This document shows positions 27,580 to 36,171 of a stretch of 64,000 nucleotides of DNA, one piece after another (position 1 is the stretch's first letter; every line of letters begins with the position of its first letter). The notes beneath the pieces are model-generated. The model saw only the letters and a program-made list of their open reading frames with translations, did no database searches and had not been told where the DNA came from. The translations under genes were made by a program, and so were the position numbers. Origin of the DNA: Candidatus Brockarchaeota archaeon (GTDB lineage Archaea > Thermoproteota > EX4484-205 > JAAOZP01); assembly GCA_017601225.1 (NCBI GenBank), contig JAFNIX010000001.1, positions 130,504 to 194,503 of the forward strand. Reading direction: 5' to 3'.

Positions 27580-27698
27580 TCTCTACGCTATAAAAGGTTG
27601 AAATCGGTGTGTTAAAGCCAACTCGACCTAAGTATTCCAGAAGGCTTTTAAGCATAATCGTTTCTCCTAATCACTGATTCTAAAGGCACTCGGTTATA

Positions 27699-27907
27699 CT
27701 GCTAGAAGCAGAGGATTGTGTCAGGGAGGGGGATGAAGAGTGCTCCGCCCCTCACCGGTGAAACCGTTTCTTCTCCGAAGCCTGTGACCTTGTTATCACT
27801 CCTGTAGACCTTGCTGATGATACTGATGCTTCTACCCAGAGTGGTGTTAACTACCGTCATGAAGATTTCCCGCCTATCAGGGTGCTGGGAGGGAGGCTAT
27901 CAGGCGT
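27699..27907. repeat. 210-bp diverged direct repeat, copy B
   Basis: Partner of 25186-25393. It contains an intact short ORF on the minus strand and joins directly to the 5' side of the broken gene starting at 27932, whose reading frame continues upstream into the repeat. This suggests that the junction cut off that gene's true start. Confidence 0.65.
27702..27860 (-). CDS. 52-residue small protein within repeat B
   Basis: The minus strand encodes MTVVNTTLGRSISIISKVYR, then KVTGFGEETVSPVRGGALFI and PLPDTILCF. The frame is complete here and disrupted in repeat A, where the same N-terminal residues are preserved. Conservation of the amino acids between the copies suggests it was once a real gene. 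I do not recognise a family, and it may be a fragment of a longer protein. Confidence 0.35.
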   Translation of the reverse strand: MTVVNTTLGRSISIISKVYRSDNKVTGFGEETVSPVRGGALFIPLPDTILCF

Positions 27908-27931
27908 GCGCGAGAGCCCTATCATAATAAG

Positions 27932-28216
27932 GTGGGGTGCGGCGTGACAGACTTTGAGATGGCGATGAATCCGAATGCTTGGGAGTGTGAAAGAGGCCGT
28001 GCAACAGGCAGGATAGTGGGGGCAGCACTCTCGTTCACAGCCTTCGTAATAGCCACTAAAATAGAGAGCATTGAGGCTAAGGCGGCGAACGCGAAGAAGC
28101 CCTGGAGCTTCGTCAGCACGGTTAAGGCCTTGGTTACGCCAGCGATATATGACCTGCTTGAAACCATTGTGAAAGGCAGGAAAACAATCATCTTCATAGC
28201 GAAGCATCCCGCATAG
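27932..28216 (+). pseudogene. 5'-truncated N-terminal fragment of the nuclease-like gene
   Basis: This frame reads NPNAWECERGRATGRIVGAALSFTAFVIATKIES, then KALVTPAIYDLLETI and ends IIFIAKHPA followed by TAG 28214-28216. The next ORF (28220) continues in the very same frame. Upstream the frame also stays open into repeat B without a start of its own, so the original 5' end is missing. A mostly hydrophobic patch at ALSFTAFVIAT could be a membrane or secretion-linked helix. It is best read as part of one larger protein cut at both places. Confidence 0.5.
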
Positions 28217-28219
28217 GTT

Positions 28220-30289
28220 TTGAGCATCGGAAAGTTCCTGCTTGTCAGAGGACTCTCAATGCTGAAGGGCAAGGCCCTTGAAACATGGGACACTGTGAAG
28301 AACGAGCTGAAGGAGCTCGTTGAGAAAATCGAAACCGGGGTTGAGAAGATCGAGGGCTTCGCGAGCAGGACGATGGAGAGGTTGAGAGACTTCGTCACCT
28401 TCGGCGACGAGATGCATAGTTTCGCCAAGGACATCGGTCAGGAGGAAGCCGTTGAAACAGACTACGCGTTCGACGGCGCGGGCTTCGACATACCGGAGAG
28501 GGCTGAAGCCTTCTCAATTCTGAACGCGATTAAAGCGAAATCATGGAAGGCTGCGAGAAGCATAGACGAGTGGCTCATGAAGCTTGAACCCCACAGGTTG
28601 AAAGAGGTTGTGAAATCAGGCATATTGGGCGATATAAGCGGGCTTGAGGGAAAAGTGCTGGACGACGTTGGCGAAGCCTGGAGGCTCAACAAGGATGCCG
28701 ACGATTTCTACAAGCTTCTGAAAGGGGTGGGAACAGCGCTTGAATTGAGGAGCGAGGAACGCATGGAGAAAATCTTCACGCTTCTAAACGGCTTTGTTGA
28801 AACCAGAGACGAGGACATGGTTGCCTTCCTTGAAAAAACACTAGGCTGGATGACCGAAGATAGGGAAGCGTTTGAAAAAGGAGATAATCGGCGCACATGG
28901 ATAGTAGACAAGGTAACAGAGCTGGCGGAAGCTTCTAAATTCAAGCTGGATGGCACCCGGATGCTACGCGTCTCCGGAATACTTGAGAACCTGCTGGAAA
29001 CACATGGCGGGAGAGACGCCTACAGCCTCTTCGTCGAATACCTCCACGCCCACCTGCTCGACTACGCTGGGTTAGGTGGAGAAAAGGTTGAACCAAGCCT
29101 TCTAGAGGAGTGTTTAAGCAAGTGGGAAATCGCATCGAGAACCAAGGATTCCCATGTCTCACTCCTGAGATCCAGTGTTTCCCAGGGATCCATAAGGTAT
29201 GAGGCGAACACTCCGAGAGAGATGAACTACATCAGGGTGGATAAGGATGGCGAAGAGGCATACATCCCGGTGATAGCGACAAGAATACCGGACAGGGAAT
29301 CCTACATCGTCGGGGTTCCTCATGATGCGCAAGAATACCTTAAGAGCATTGGGTACCTGCTTAAGGACACAGGCCTAATCCTGTTCACGGAAACCAAGCC
29401 GGGAAACGCCAAGACAATCATACCAGTAACCGTTGAAGAGGGCGGAAAGATCGCGCTGACAGAATGGCTCGAAAGATTCTTCCACAAAGATGCGGAATAC
29501 AGGGAGAAATATCTTCTTGAAACTGAAGATGGCTATGAGCTGAACTTTAAGCAACTTGATCATGATTGCATGGTCCTCATAGTGACAGCTACAAAAGATG
29601 AAGAGGCATGCATAAGGAGGGTCTTATTGAAGCCCCAGAAACAAGGGGTACTCAGGATAAGGGTTGGAGAAATAGCGAACCCTAAAGACATCATTATCTG
29701 TGAGTTCGAAATGGTGAGTTGGAAAGGCAAGATATTGAGCGTGGGAGAGGCCGAAGATATCTATAAAAATCAGTACGGAATTGAAGATGAAACTCTTGCC
29801 AATTCTTTGGCACGAAATACGAATGACGCAATGCTGCTGAGCAAGGAGGAAGGTTTGACGGTGACAGATACACAGATTAAGGAACACTTTGGCTATTGGA
29901 TGGCCTTCCAAATACTATGGGACTACGGTCTATTTGAAGACTTTCAATTAGAGGTCAGAGTAGGTGAAACCAGCATAACGGCTGATTTTAAAGCGGTGCT
30001 CAAACGCCTTATTGAGGTGAAGAACCTTGACCCAGATACCGTTTACTGGTCTAAATGGCAGGAGGATCTGAAGAGTGAACTCACAAGGTATAGAAAAGCT
30101 GTTGAAGCTGGGAAAGCTAAGGAAACGGTATTATTCCTCTGTAATCCCTTCGATGAAAGAAAGATATCTTATTTGAATAGTAAATTAAACGAGTGGTTCG
30201 ATGATCTCCGCTGGCTGAAAATATGTAACGGAGAAGAAGAGATTGAAGAATATGTAAAACTTTTAGCGAGAATTTTGGCAGAATCCTAA
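28220..30289 (+). CDS. large protein with C-terminal PD-(D/E)XK-like nuclease motif
   Basis: The 689-residue protein starts with long amphipathic helices (WDTVKNELKELVEKIETGVEKIEG) and has no recognised middle domains. Near the C-terminus TADFKAVLKRLIEVKN gives Asp589, then Glu599-Val-Lys601, the spacing of the PD-(D/E)XK nuclease core, followed by a helix and FLCNPFD. The modular layout with a nuclease at the tip recalls toxin or restriction proteins, but that is inference. TTG 28220 is the first start after an in-frame TAG at 28214. The last four bases overlap a convergent gene (30286-30822). G+C is near average except for a drop in the last 600 bases. Confidence 0.5.
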   Translation: MSIGKFLLVRGLSMLKGKALETWDTVKNELKELVEKIETGVEKIEGFASRTMERLRDFVTFGDEMHSFAKDIGQEEAVETDYAFDGAGFDIPERAEAFSILNAIKAKSWKAARSIDEWLMKLEPHRLKEVVKSGILGDISGLEGKVLDDVGEAWRLNKDADDFYKLLKGVGTALELRSEERMEKIFTLLNGFVETRDEDMVAFLEKTLGWMTEDREAFEKGDNRRTWIVDKVTELAEASKFKLDGTRMLRVSGILENLLETHGGRDAYSLFVEYLHAHLLDYAGLGGEKVEPSLLEECLSKWEIASRTKDSHVSLLRSSVSQGSIRYEANTPREMNYIRVDKDGEEAYIPVIATRIPDRESYIVGVPHDAQEYLKSIGYLLKDTGLILFTETKPGNAKTIIPVTVEEGGKIALTEWLERFFHKDAEYREKYLLETEDGYELNFKQLDHDCMVLIVTATKDEEACIRRVLLKPQKQGVLRIRVGEIANPKDIIICEFEMVSWKGKILSVGEAEDIYKNQYGIEDETLANSLARNTNDAMLLSKEEGLTVTDTQIKEHFGYWMAFQILWDYGLFEDFQLEVRVGETSITADFKAVLKRLIEVKNLDPDTVYWSKWQEDLKSELTRYRKAVEAGKAKETVLFLCNPFDERKISYLNSKLNEWFDDLRWLKICNGEEEIEEYVKLLARILAES

Positions 30290-30822
30290 ACTGAAACATA
30301 ATAGTCGCCAGCATACATCTCGGCGGGTGTCATTACAAGGTGCTTGATTATGCTTTTTATCTCCTCCCTTATTTCCTTCGGCGGAATGTATTTTTGCTTA
30401 TCGAATTCCTCTCCTTTAGGCGCGAGGTGAACAGAGTAAATAGCTAGCGCTCGACCACTAAGATCATCATGTATATCGAAGATGTATCCTTTATATTTCA
30501 AACTGAAAGCGTAAACTGAGCGCGGTGGGATATGAGAAATAGGAAGAGGAGGACCGAAATACCAAAGCAACCTATAAGCCGCTAGCGCCATGCGTTGAAA
30601 CACTACCTCAGGATTCTCCCTTTCCTCCTTCTCCAAGAAAATGAAATGGGTAGTTATGCATTCAATAGAGAGGTTCTCTTTTTTCTCGCGTTCGCATAAC
30701 TCTTTCCAATCCTCCTCTGTAAACTTCTCAACCATAACCTTCTCTCCATCAACCTCGAGTTCCACGAACCTCCTGTCGGGATAATGTTTCAACACTTTTA
30801 CACTATGCTTAGCCCCACTCAT
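30286..30822 (-). CDS. unknown protein convergent with the nuclease-like gene
   Basis: A 178-residue soluble protein starting MSGAKHSVKVLKHYPDRRF and containing EDWKELCEREKKEN and YAFSLKYKGYIFDIHDDLSG. No family recognised. Its 3' end overlaps the end of the nuclease-like gene by four bases, tail to tail. A TATA box (GGTTTAAATACC, 30846-30857) is 28-30 bases before ATG 30822 or the GTG at 30825, so it has its own leaderless promoter. An immunity or modulator role for the neighbour is possible only by analogy. Confidence 0.45.
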   Translation of the reverse strand: MSGAKHSVKVLKHYPDRRFVELEVDGEKVMVEKFTEEDWKELCEREKKENLSIECITTHFIFLEKEERENPEVVFQRMALAAYRLLWYFGPPLPISHIPPRSVYAFSLKYKGYIFDIHDDLSGRALAIYSVHLAPKGEEFDKQKYIPPKEIREEIKSIIKHLVMTPAEMYAGDYYVSV

Positions 30823-30957
30823 CACAATAGATTATACCCTGAAAAGGTATTTAAACCTCCATCCGAAAACAGGGGAAACAAGGTTACTTTTGTTGAAGGA
30901 AAGGCTTAATAACCCTTTTCCCAGAAGCCCTGTCAAGAACAAGGGTGTTAACCAGAA

Positions 30958-33144
30958 TTGCCCAGATACAAGACAACAGAGGAAGTGCTACGGCTCTCAA
31001 GAAGCCTAGAGAACATTAGAAATATTTCTATCTGCGCCCATGTTGACCACGGGAAAACCACTTTATCCGACTCTCTGCTGGCCGCCTCAGGATTATTGTC
31101 GCCAACGGTAGCGGGTGAAGCGCTAGCATTAGACTACTTGAAGATTGAGCAGGAGAGACAGTTCACATACAAGGCTGCAAATGTTTCACTATTTCATGAA
31201 TTCGATGGAAAATCCTACATCGTCAACCTGATAGACACACCTGGGCACATTGATTTCACGGGTAATGTGACTCGTAGTTTGCGTGCTATTGATGGTGCGG
31301 TTATTGTTGTTGATAGTGTTGAGGGTGTTTTGGTTCAGACTGAGACTGTTACTCGTCAGGCTTTGGAGGAGTATGTTCGTCCTGTGCTGTTTATTAATAA
31401 GGTTGATCGTTTGATTCGTGAGCTTAAGCTTTCTCCGCAGGAGGTTGAGAAGACTTTGCTTCGTATTATTGCTGATTTCAACAGGCTTATTGAGCTTTAT
31501 GGTCCCGAGGAGTTTCGGTCTGAGTGGCGTGTTGACGCGTTGAAGGGTATGGTTGCTTTCGGTAGTGCTAAGGACAGGTGGGGTTTCACTATTCCTATGA
31601 TGCAGAAGGCTGGTTTGAAGTTTAGCGATATTGTTTCCGCTTACCAGAGGGGTGGGCAGGCTGAGCTTTCTAAGGTTTTGCCTCTGCACGAGGCTGTTTT
31701 GAACATGGTTGTGAGGTTTCATCCTCCTCCTTCGGTTGCGCAGGCCTATAGGATTCCGAGGATTTGGAAGGGTGATTTGGATAGTGAGGTTGGGAGGGCG
31801 ATGTTGAAGTGCGACCCGAATGGGCCTATTGTGATGGCTGCTTCCCATATTCGTGTTGATCCTCAGGCTGGTGTCGTCGCTACTGGCAGGCTTTTCTCTG
31901 GGACTGTTTATGAGGGTCAGGAGGTTTACCTTGTTAACTCTAGGAGTAAGGGCAGGGTTCAGCAGGTTTGCATCTATATGGGTCCGCACAGGGAGGTTGT
32001 GGGCGCGATGTCTGCTGGGAATATTCCTGCTCTGCTTGGCCTTGAGGCTGCGAGGGCTGGGGAGACTATTACTACTGTGTCTGACCTTGTTCCTTTCGAG
32101 AGCATTAGGTATGTTTCTGAGCCTGTTATGACTATTGCTGTTGAGCCTCGGAATCCTGCTCAGCTTCCTGAGCTTATCGGCGCGATGCATAAGCTTAGCA
32201 TTGAGGATCCGAATCTTAAGGTGACTATTAACGAGCAGACTGGCGAGTATCTTTTATCCGGGATGGGTCAGCTCCATCTTGAGGTCGCCACCACGTTTAT
32301 TCAGGAGGCTGGTATTCAGATCGTCACCTCGCGTCCAATCGTAATCTACCGTGAGAGTATCCGTAGGAAGGGTGGGCCTGTGATGGTGAGGTCTCCGAAC
32401 GGGCATAATAAGATTATGATTGAGGTTGAGCCTCTTGAGCCTAAGGTTATTGAGCTTGTCGCCACGGGTAAGATTGGGGAGTTTACTGACAGGAGGGAGG
32501 TTGCTAGGATGCTGAGGGAGTGCGGCTGGCCTGCTGACGAGGCTCGGGGTATTGAGGCGGTTAGCGAGAGCTTCAGTCTTCTGGTTGACGCCACTAAGGG
32601 TGTTCAGAGGCTTGAGCAGGTTTCTGGAAGCATTAGGATGGGTTTCATTGAGGCTATGAACGAGGGTATTCTAGCTAGGGAGCCGGTTAGGGGTGTTAAG
32701 GTTAAGCTTCTGGACGCGACTATTCACGAGGATCCTGCTCACCACGGTCCCGCGCAGATAATCCCCGCCGTTAGAAGGGCTACGCACGCTTCTATTCTCC
32801 TTGCCGACCCTGTTATTCTGGAGCCGATTCTAAGGCTTGACGTTAGAACCAGTATGGATCAGGTTGGGAACGTGACTAGGGTTATTAGCCGTGCCAGGGG
32901 CAAGGTTCTGAACATTGAGCAGAAGGGGTTGATGACCTATATTGTCGGCGAGCTTCCTGCTGCCGAGAGCTTCGACCTCTCTGAAGTTTTGAGGAGCGCT
33001 ACTGGCGGCAGGGTTTTCTGGGACACTAGTTTCGCAAGATGGGAGCCTGTTCCAAGCCAGCTTATGGGCAACGTTATCGCTGAAATAAGGAAGAGGAAGG
33101 GCCTTCCGGCTGAGGTTCCTAAGGTGGACGATCTGATAGAGTAG
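30958..33144 (+). CDS. fusA: translation elongation factor EF-2
   Basis: The 728-residue GTPase moves tRNAs and mRNA through the ribosome. Visible are G1 AHVDHGKTT (28-36), switch I EQERQFTYKAANVSL, G3 DTPGH, G4 NKVD, and the domain IV tip IHEDPAHHGPAQ, where the diphthamide histidine is the first His of AHHG; most relatives have HRG here. RQ-x-T in switch I matches crenarchaeal EF-2. TTG 30958 gives MPRYK at the usual position. From about base 31260 the codons switch abruptly to T-ending choices (GGT, GTT, ATT, ACT), fading again towards the 3' end. It lies upstream of a zinc-ribbon protein and the thermosome. Confidence 0.95.
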   Translation: MPRYKTTEEVLRLSRSLENIRNISICAHVDHGKTTLSDSLLAASGLLSPTVAGEALALDYLKIEQERQFTYKAANVSLFHEFDGKSYIVNLIDTPGHIDFTGNVTRSLRAIDGAVIVVDSVEGVLVQTETVTRQALEEYVRPVLFINKVDRLIRELKLSPQEVEKTLLRIIADFNRLIELYGPEEFRSEWRVDALKGMVAFGSAKDRWGFTIPMMQKAGLKFSDIVSAYQRGGQAELSKVLPLHEAVLNMVVRFHPPPSVAQAYRIPRIWKGDLDSEVGRAMLKCDPNGPIVMAASHIRVDPQAGVVATGRLFSGTVYEGQEVYLVNSRSKGRVQQVCIYMGPHREVVGAMSAGNIPALLGLEAARAGETITTVSDLVPFESIRYVSEPVMTIAVEPRNPAQLPELIGAMHKLSIEDPNLKVTINEQTGEYLLSGMGQLHLEVATTFIQEAGIQIVTSRPIVIYRESIRRKGGPVMVRSPNGHNKIMIEVEPLEPKVIELVATGKIGEFTDRREVARMLRECGWPADEARGIEAVSESFSLLVDATKGVQRLEQVSGSIRMGFIEAMNEGILAREPVRGVKVKLLDATIHEDPAHHGPAQIIPAVRRATHASILLADPVILEPILRLDVRTSMDQVGNVTRVISRARGKVLNIEQKGLMTYIVGELPAAESFDLSEVLRSATGGRVFWDTSFARWEPVPSQLMGNVIAEIRKRKGLPAEVPKVDDLIE

Positions 33145-33160
33145 TGCGCAGGGGTTTTCC

Positions 33161-33487
33161 CTAGGTTTTTGCTTCAACCGGTTTTATCATTGTCCAGTCT
33201 ATTCTTTCAACAAGCTTCTTAAGGGTGGCTTTCAACTCCGCTATCGCCGCATCCCTCCCCATTTGGCTCGCGTTCCATGTTACGAACGGGGGGTAGAAGC
33301 TTGCCTCCTTAAACTTCGGCTTTCCGTCGACTATTTCAAACTTTATGTATCCTACTTCTCTCAGGTAGCAGTTGTCGTTCGGGCACAGGATATCTATCTC
33401 GTTAAGCTCCTTCTTAAGGTAGAGGAGTTTAAACTCTGAAGCGTCTTCAATACTCCTGCCGCAGGGGCAGATTAAAGCTGGACTCAT
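33161..33487 (-). CDS. conserved archaeal zinc-ribbon-like protein
   Basis: A 108-residue protein with two cysteine knuckles, ICPCGRS (7-12) and LCPNDNCYLREVGYIKFEIV, followed by ASFYPPFVTWNASQMGRDAA and a helical C-terminus. It looks like a small zinc-binding archaeal protein of unknown role. It lies tail to tail with EF-2 and divergent from the thermosome gene. The 108-base gap to the thermosome holds both promoters. Confidence 0.6.
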   Translation of the reverse strand: MSPALICPCGRSIEDASEFKLLYLKKELNEIDILCPNDNCYLREVGYIKFEIVDGKPKFKEASFYPPFVTWNASQMGRDAAIAELKATLKKLVERIDWTMIKPVEAKT

Positions 33488-33595
33488 TTCTATTATTGGA
33501 GAAGAAGGATAGACTTAAGTTTTTCACTCTGGGAAAACTTGAAATAAAGTTTTTATACCCCTTTTATTAATGGGGGGTTTCGAGGTGAAATTGAA

Positions 33596-35248
33596 ATGGC
33601 TGCTATACCTGCGACAGTGGGTGGAACACCAGTACTGATCCTTAAAGAGGGGAGCACTAGGACGAGGGGCAGGGAGGCTCAGAGGAACAATCTTAACGCT
33701 GCAATAACCCTTTCAGAAATAGTCCGCTCATCCCTCGGCCCAAGGGGTATGGATAAGATGCTTGTCGACTCTCTTGGCGACGTTACTATAACGAACGATG
33801 GTGCAACCATTCTCAAGGAGATGGAGATTGAGCACCCGGCTGCAAAAATGATGGTTGAGGTCGCTAAAAGCACTGATGTTGAGGCTGGTGACGGGACAAC
33901 CTCCGCGGTAGTCTTGGCTGGGGAGCTTTTGAAGAAGGCTGAGGAGCTCCTAGACATGGATGTGCATCCGACGATCATTGTAGACGGCTACAAGAGGGCC
34001 ACCGGCATGGCTCTCCAGTTCCTTAAGGAGATTGCTCAAGAGGTTAAGCCGACTGACAGGAATATTCTCAAGCTTATAGCTATGACTGCGCTGAGGAGCA
34101 AGGTTGTCAGAGAGTACAGTGACCAGCTTGCGGAGATCGCTGTCGACGCTATTCTGAAGGTGGCGAGGGAGGAGAACGGGAAGTACAACGTTAGGCTTGA
34201 CGACGTTAAGGTTGAGAAGAAGGCCGGCGGCTCGGTGATGGAGACTAAGCTGATAAACGGCATAGTGTTGGACAAGGAGATCGTCCACTCCGGCATGCCT
34301 AGGAAGATCGTTAACGCTAAGATAGCTATTCTCAACAGCCCGCTTGAGATCGAGAAGACCGAGTTCGACGCTAAGATAAGCATAGAGAGGCCTGAGCAGA
34401 TTAAAGCGTTCCTCGAGGAGGAGCAGAAGATCCTGAAGGAGATGGTTGACAAGATTGTCGAGGCTGGTGCAAACGTGGTCCTCTGCCAGAAGGGTATTGA
34501 CGACATTGCTCAACACTACTTGGCTAAGGCTGGGGTGATTGCTGTAAGAAGGGTTAAGGAGTCCGACATTGAGAAAGCCTCTAAGGCAACTGGTGCAAGG
34601 ATCGTTACGAGCGTGAACGAGCTTACCAAGGACGACCTTGGTTACGCCGGCCTCGTTGAGGAGAGGAAAGTCGGAGAGGACAAGTGGGTCTTCATAGAGC
34701 AGTGCAAGGATCCGAGGTCAGTAACAATCCTGATAAGAGGCGGGACTGAGAAGATGGTTGACGAGGCTGACAGGGCTCTCCACGATGCTCTCTGCGTCGT
34801 GAAGGATGTTGTCACATACCCGTACATTGTAGCCGGAGCAGGTGCTCCCGAGATAGAGGTTGCGATGAGAATAAGGAAGAAGGCTGAAACCATAGCTGGC
34901 AAGGAGCAGCTCGCAGTGCTCAGGTTCGCAGACGCGTTGGAGTCAATACCTTCAGCCCTCGCTGAGAACGCCGGGATGGACCCGATAGACATTATAGCTG
35001 AGCTCAGGAAGCAGCATGAGGCTGGGAACAAGTGGTACGGAATAGACATTGTTTCGAAGAAGACTTCCGACAGCTGGGCTAACAATATTCTCGAACCATT
35101 GCTCGTGAAGGAGCAGATAGTGAAGTCCGCGAGCGAGGCTGCAAGCATGATCCTGAGGATTGACGACGTGATTGCCGCGGGCAAGCTTAAGGAGAAGGAG
35201 AAGCCCCCGAAGCCACCTGAGGAAGGCGGCGCTGGGGAACTGGACTAA
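33596..35248 (+). CDS. thermosome subunit (group II chaperonin)
   Basis: A 550-residue chaperonin subunit. [11 protein letters not shown] (46-56), TNDGAT (66-71) and [12 protein letters not shown] (98-109) are the nucleotide-binding signatures, and TLIRGGTE-like and AGAGAPEIE segments follow. It assembles into a double-ring folding chamber. The C-terminus ends EEGGAGELD rather than a long GGM tail. A TATA box (TTTTTATACC, 33548-33557) and a Shine-Dalgarno GAGGTG (33580-33585) precede the ATG, so this highly expressed gene has a short leader, unlike many of its neighbours. Confidence 0.96.
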   Translation: MAAIPATVGGTPVLILKEGSTRTRGREAQRNNLNAAITLSEIVRSSLGPRGMDKMLVDSLGDVTITNDGATILKEMEIEHPAAKMMVEVAKSTDVEAGDGTTSAVVLAGELLKKAEELLDMDVHPTIIVDGYKRATGMALQFLKEIAQEVKPTDRNILKLIAMTALRSKVVREYSDQLAEIAVDAILKVAREENGKYNVRLDDVKVEKKAGGSVMETKLINGIVLDKEIVHSGMPRKIVNAKIAILNSPLEIEKTEFDAKISIERPEQIKAFLEEEQKILKEMVDKIVEAGANVVLCQKGIDDIAQHYLAKAGVIAVRRVKESDIEKASKATGARIVTSVNELTKDDLGYAGLVEERKVGEDKWVFIEQCKDPRSVTILIRGGTEKMVDEADRALHDALCVVKDVVTYPYIVAGAGAPEIEVAMRIRKKAETIAGKEQLAVLRFADALESIPSALAENAGMDPIDIIAELRKQHEAGNKWYGIDIVSKKTSDSWANNILEPLLVKEQIVKSASEAASMILRIDDVIAAGKLKEKEKPPKPPEEGGAGELD

Positions 35249-35304
35249 GGACCTGAAACCTTCCAAAACCTTTTTTCTTTTCTTTCTAATTTCTCAACGC
35301 ACAC

Positions 35305-35604
35305 CTAGTCCGGCTTATCCTTAGGTTTTTCAACACTCTTAAAGGCTTCGACAAGGCTTTCACACGCTACTCCAAACTCTTCTTTAAACTCTTTAAGGAT
35401 GTTTAACTCTATCACCCTGGCTCCCGGACCATACATTTTTTCAAGCCCCCTTATGAACTCTTCAGGCTTTTCAGGGATCTCTTTCCTCTTCAAACCGTAT
35501 TCGTTCTCAATATACCAGTATACCACGTGTTTCACGGTTCCGCCTAGACGGCTTAAACCCTTGTCGATACACGTTAAAACCCTGTCGCTGGGCTTCCTAG
35601 TCAT
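35305..35604 (-). CDS. NitrOD5-like small protein, copy 2
   Basis: Paralogue of 14565-14849: HVVYWYIENEYGLKRKEIPE and EEFIRGLEKMYGPGARVIEL. At 99 residues it has the same size and no other domain. The C-terminal tail (KSVEKPKDKPD) differs. It lies tail to tail with the thermosome gene, 56 bases away, which gives no functional hint. See copy 1 for the family reasoning. Confidence 0.6.
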   Translation of the reverse strand: MTRKPSDRVLTCIDKGLSRLGGTVKHVVYWYIENEYGLKRKEIPEKPEEFIRGLEKMYGPGARVIELNILKEFKEEFGVACESLVEAFKSVEKPKDKPD

Positions 35605-35805
35605 ATTAAACTCATCCTAGGTTAAGCTTCCAACAGACTGTTTGAAATGCCAGCACAGGGTCTTTTTAGACATGGTGGTTGTAGTGTGCACGCCAACATA
35701 TATCCTTTTTTTAACGATGTGAAAACAATTTTAACAGCGGTTTCAGTTACACGAAACAGCGGTAAGCCTGTCTTAAGATACTTAATTCAGCCAAACATGT
35801 TGAAA

Positions 35806-35879
35806 TGCGGCGCCCGGGATTTGAACCCGGGATTCCCAGCTTGGGGGGCTGGTGTCATACCAGGCTAGACCAGCGCCGC
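35806..35879 (-). tRNA. tRNA-Gly (CCC)
   Basis: The minus strand folds as a cloverleaf: acceptor GCGGCGC/GCGCCGC with discriminator A, anticodon stem CCAGC/GCTGG, T-arm CCGGG-TTCAAAT-CCCGG. The loop is CCCCCAA, so the anticodon is CCC and position 33 is C instead of the near-universal U. Compared with the tRNA-Gly(UCC) at 53724 the D-loop is one base shorter and the D-stem ends in a U-U mismatch. CCA is not encoded. No intron. Confidence 0.85.
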
Positions 35880-36171
35880 GGGTACTGGAGGGTAAAACAG
35901 TTTGGATGGTTAAAAGTTTTATCCCTACGGGCGTTAATGCTGCTAAGAAAGCATTATGCATTTTATTAAACCGTTTTAACCAAGCGGTGTAGGCAGTGTC
36001 TTCTGGATAAGGCTTATCTTTAAGCCCTGCCCATGTTCCCCATGGGAAAGCTTAAAAGCCCCTGTTTTCAAGTATTGTTAACGCGGTGGAAGACGATGAA
36101 TTCTCTGGCCTTTGAGCCGTGTGCTCGTGATCTTGAGTTATGAGCTTCCACCGTAAGGAGGATGCTTAAGG

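Noticed and set aside
6699-28216. Pyrrolysine coding at the in-frame TAG codons
   Set aside because: TAG is an ordinary stop at many intact genes here, no pyl genes or methylamine methyltransferases are in the window, and in GH32 the TAG replaces a known Trp.
31189-32190. 333-codon open frame on the minus strand inside EF-2
   Set aside because: It mirrors the block of T-ending codons in EF-2; the product is a biased string of Asn, Arg, Leu and Thr with no recognisable domain and no promoter. It is a by-product of codon usage.
34036-35184. Long antisense frames within the thermosome gene
   Set aside because: Low-complexity Ser/Ile/Leu translations opposite a fully supported chaperonin gene.
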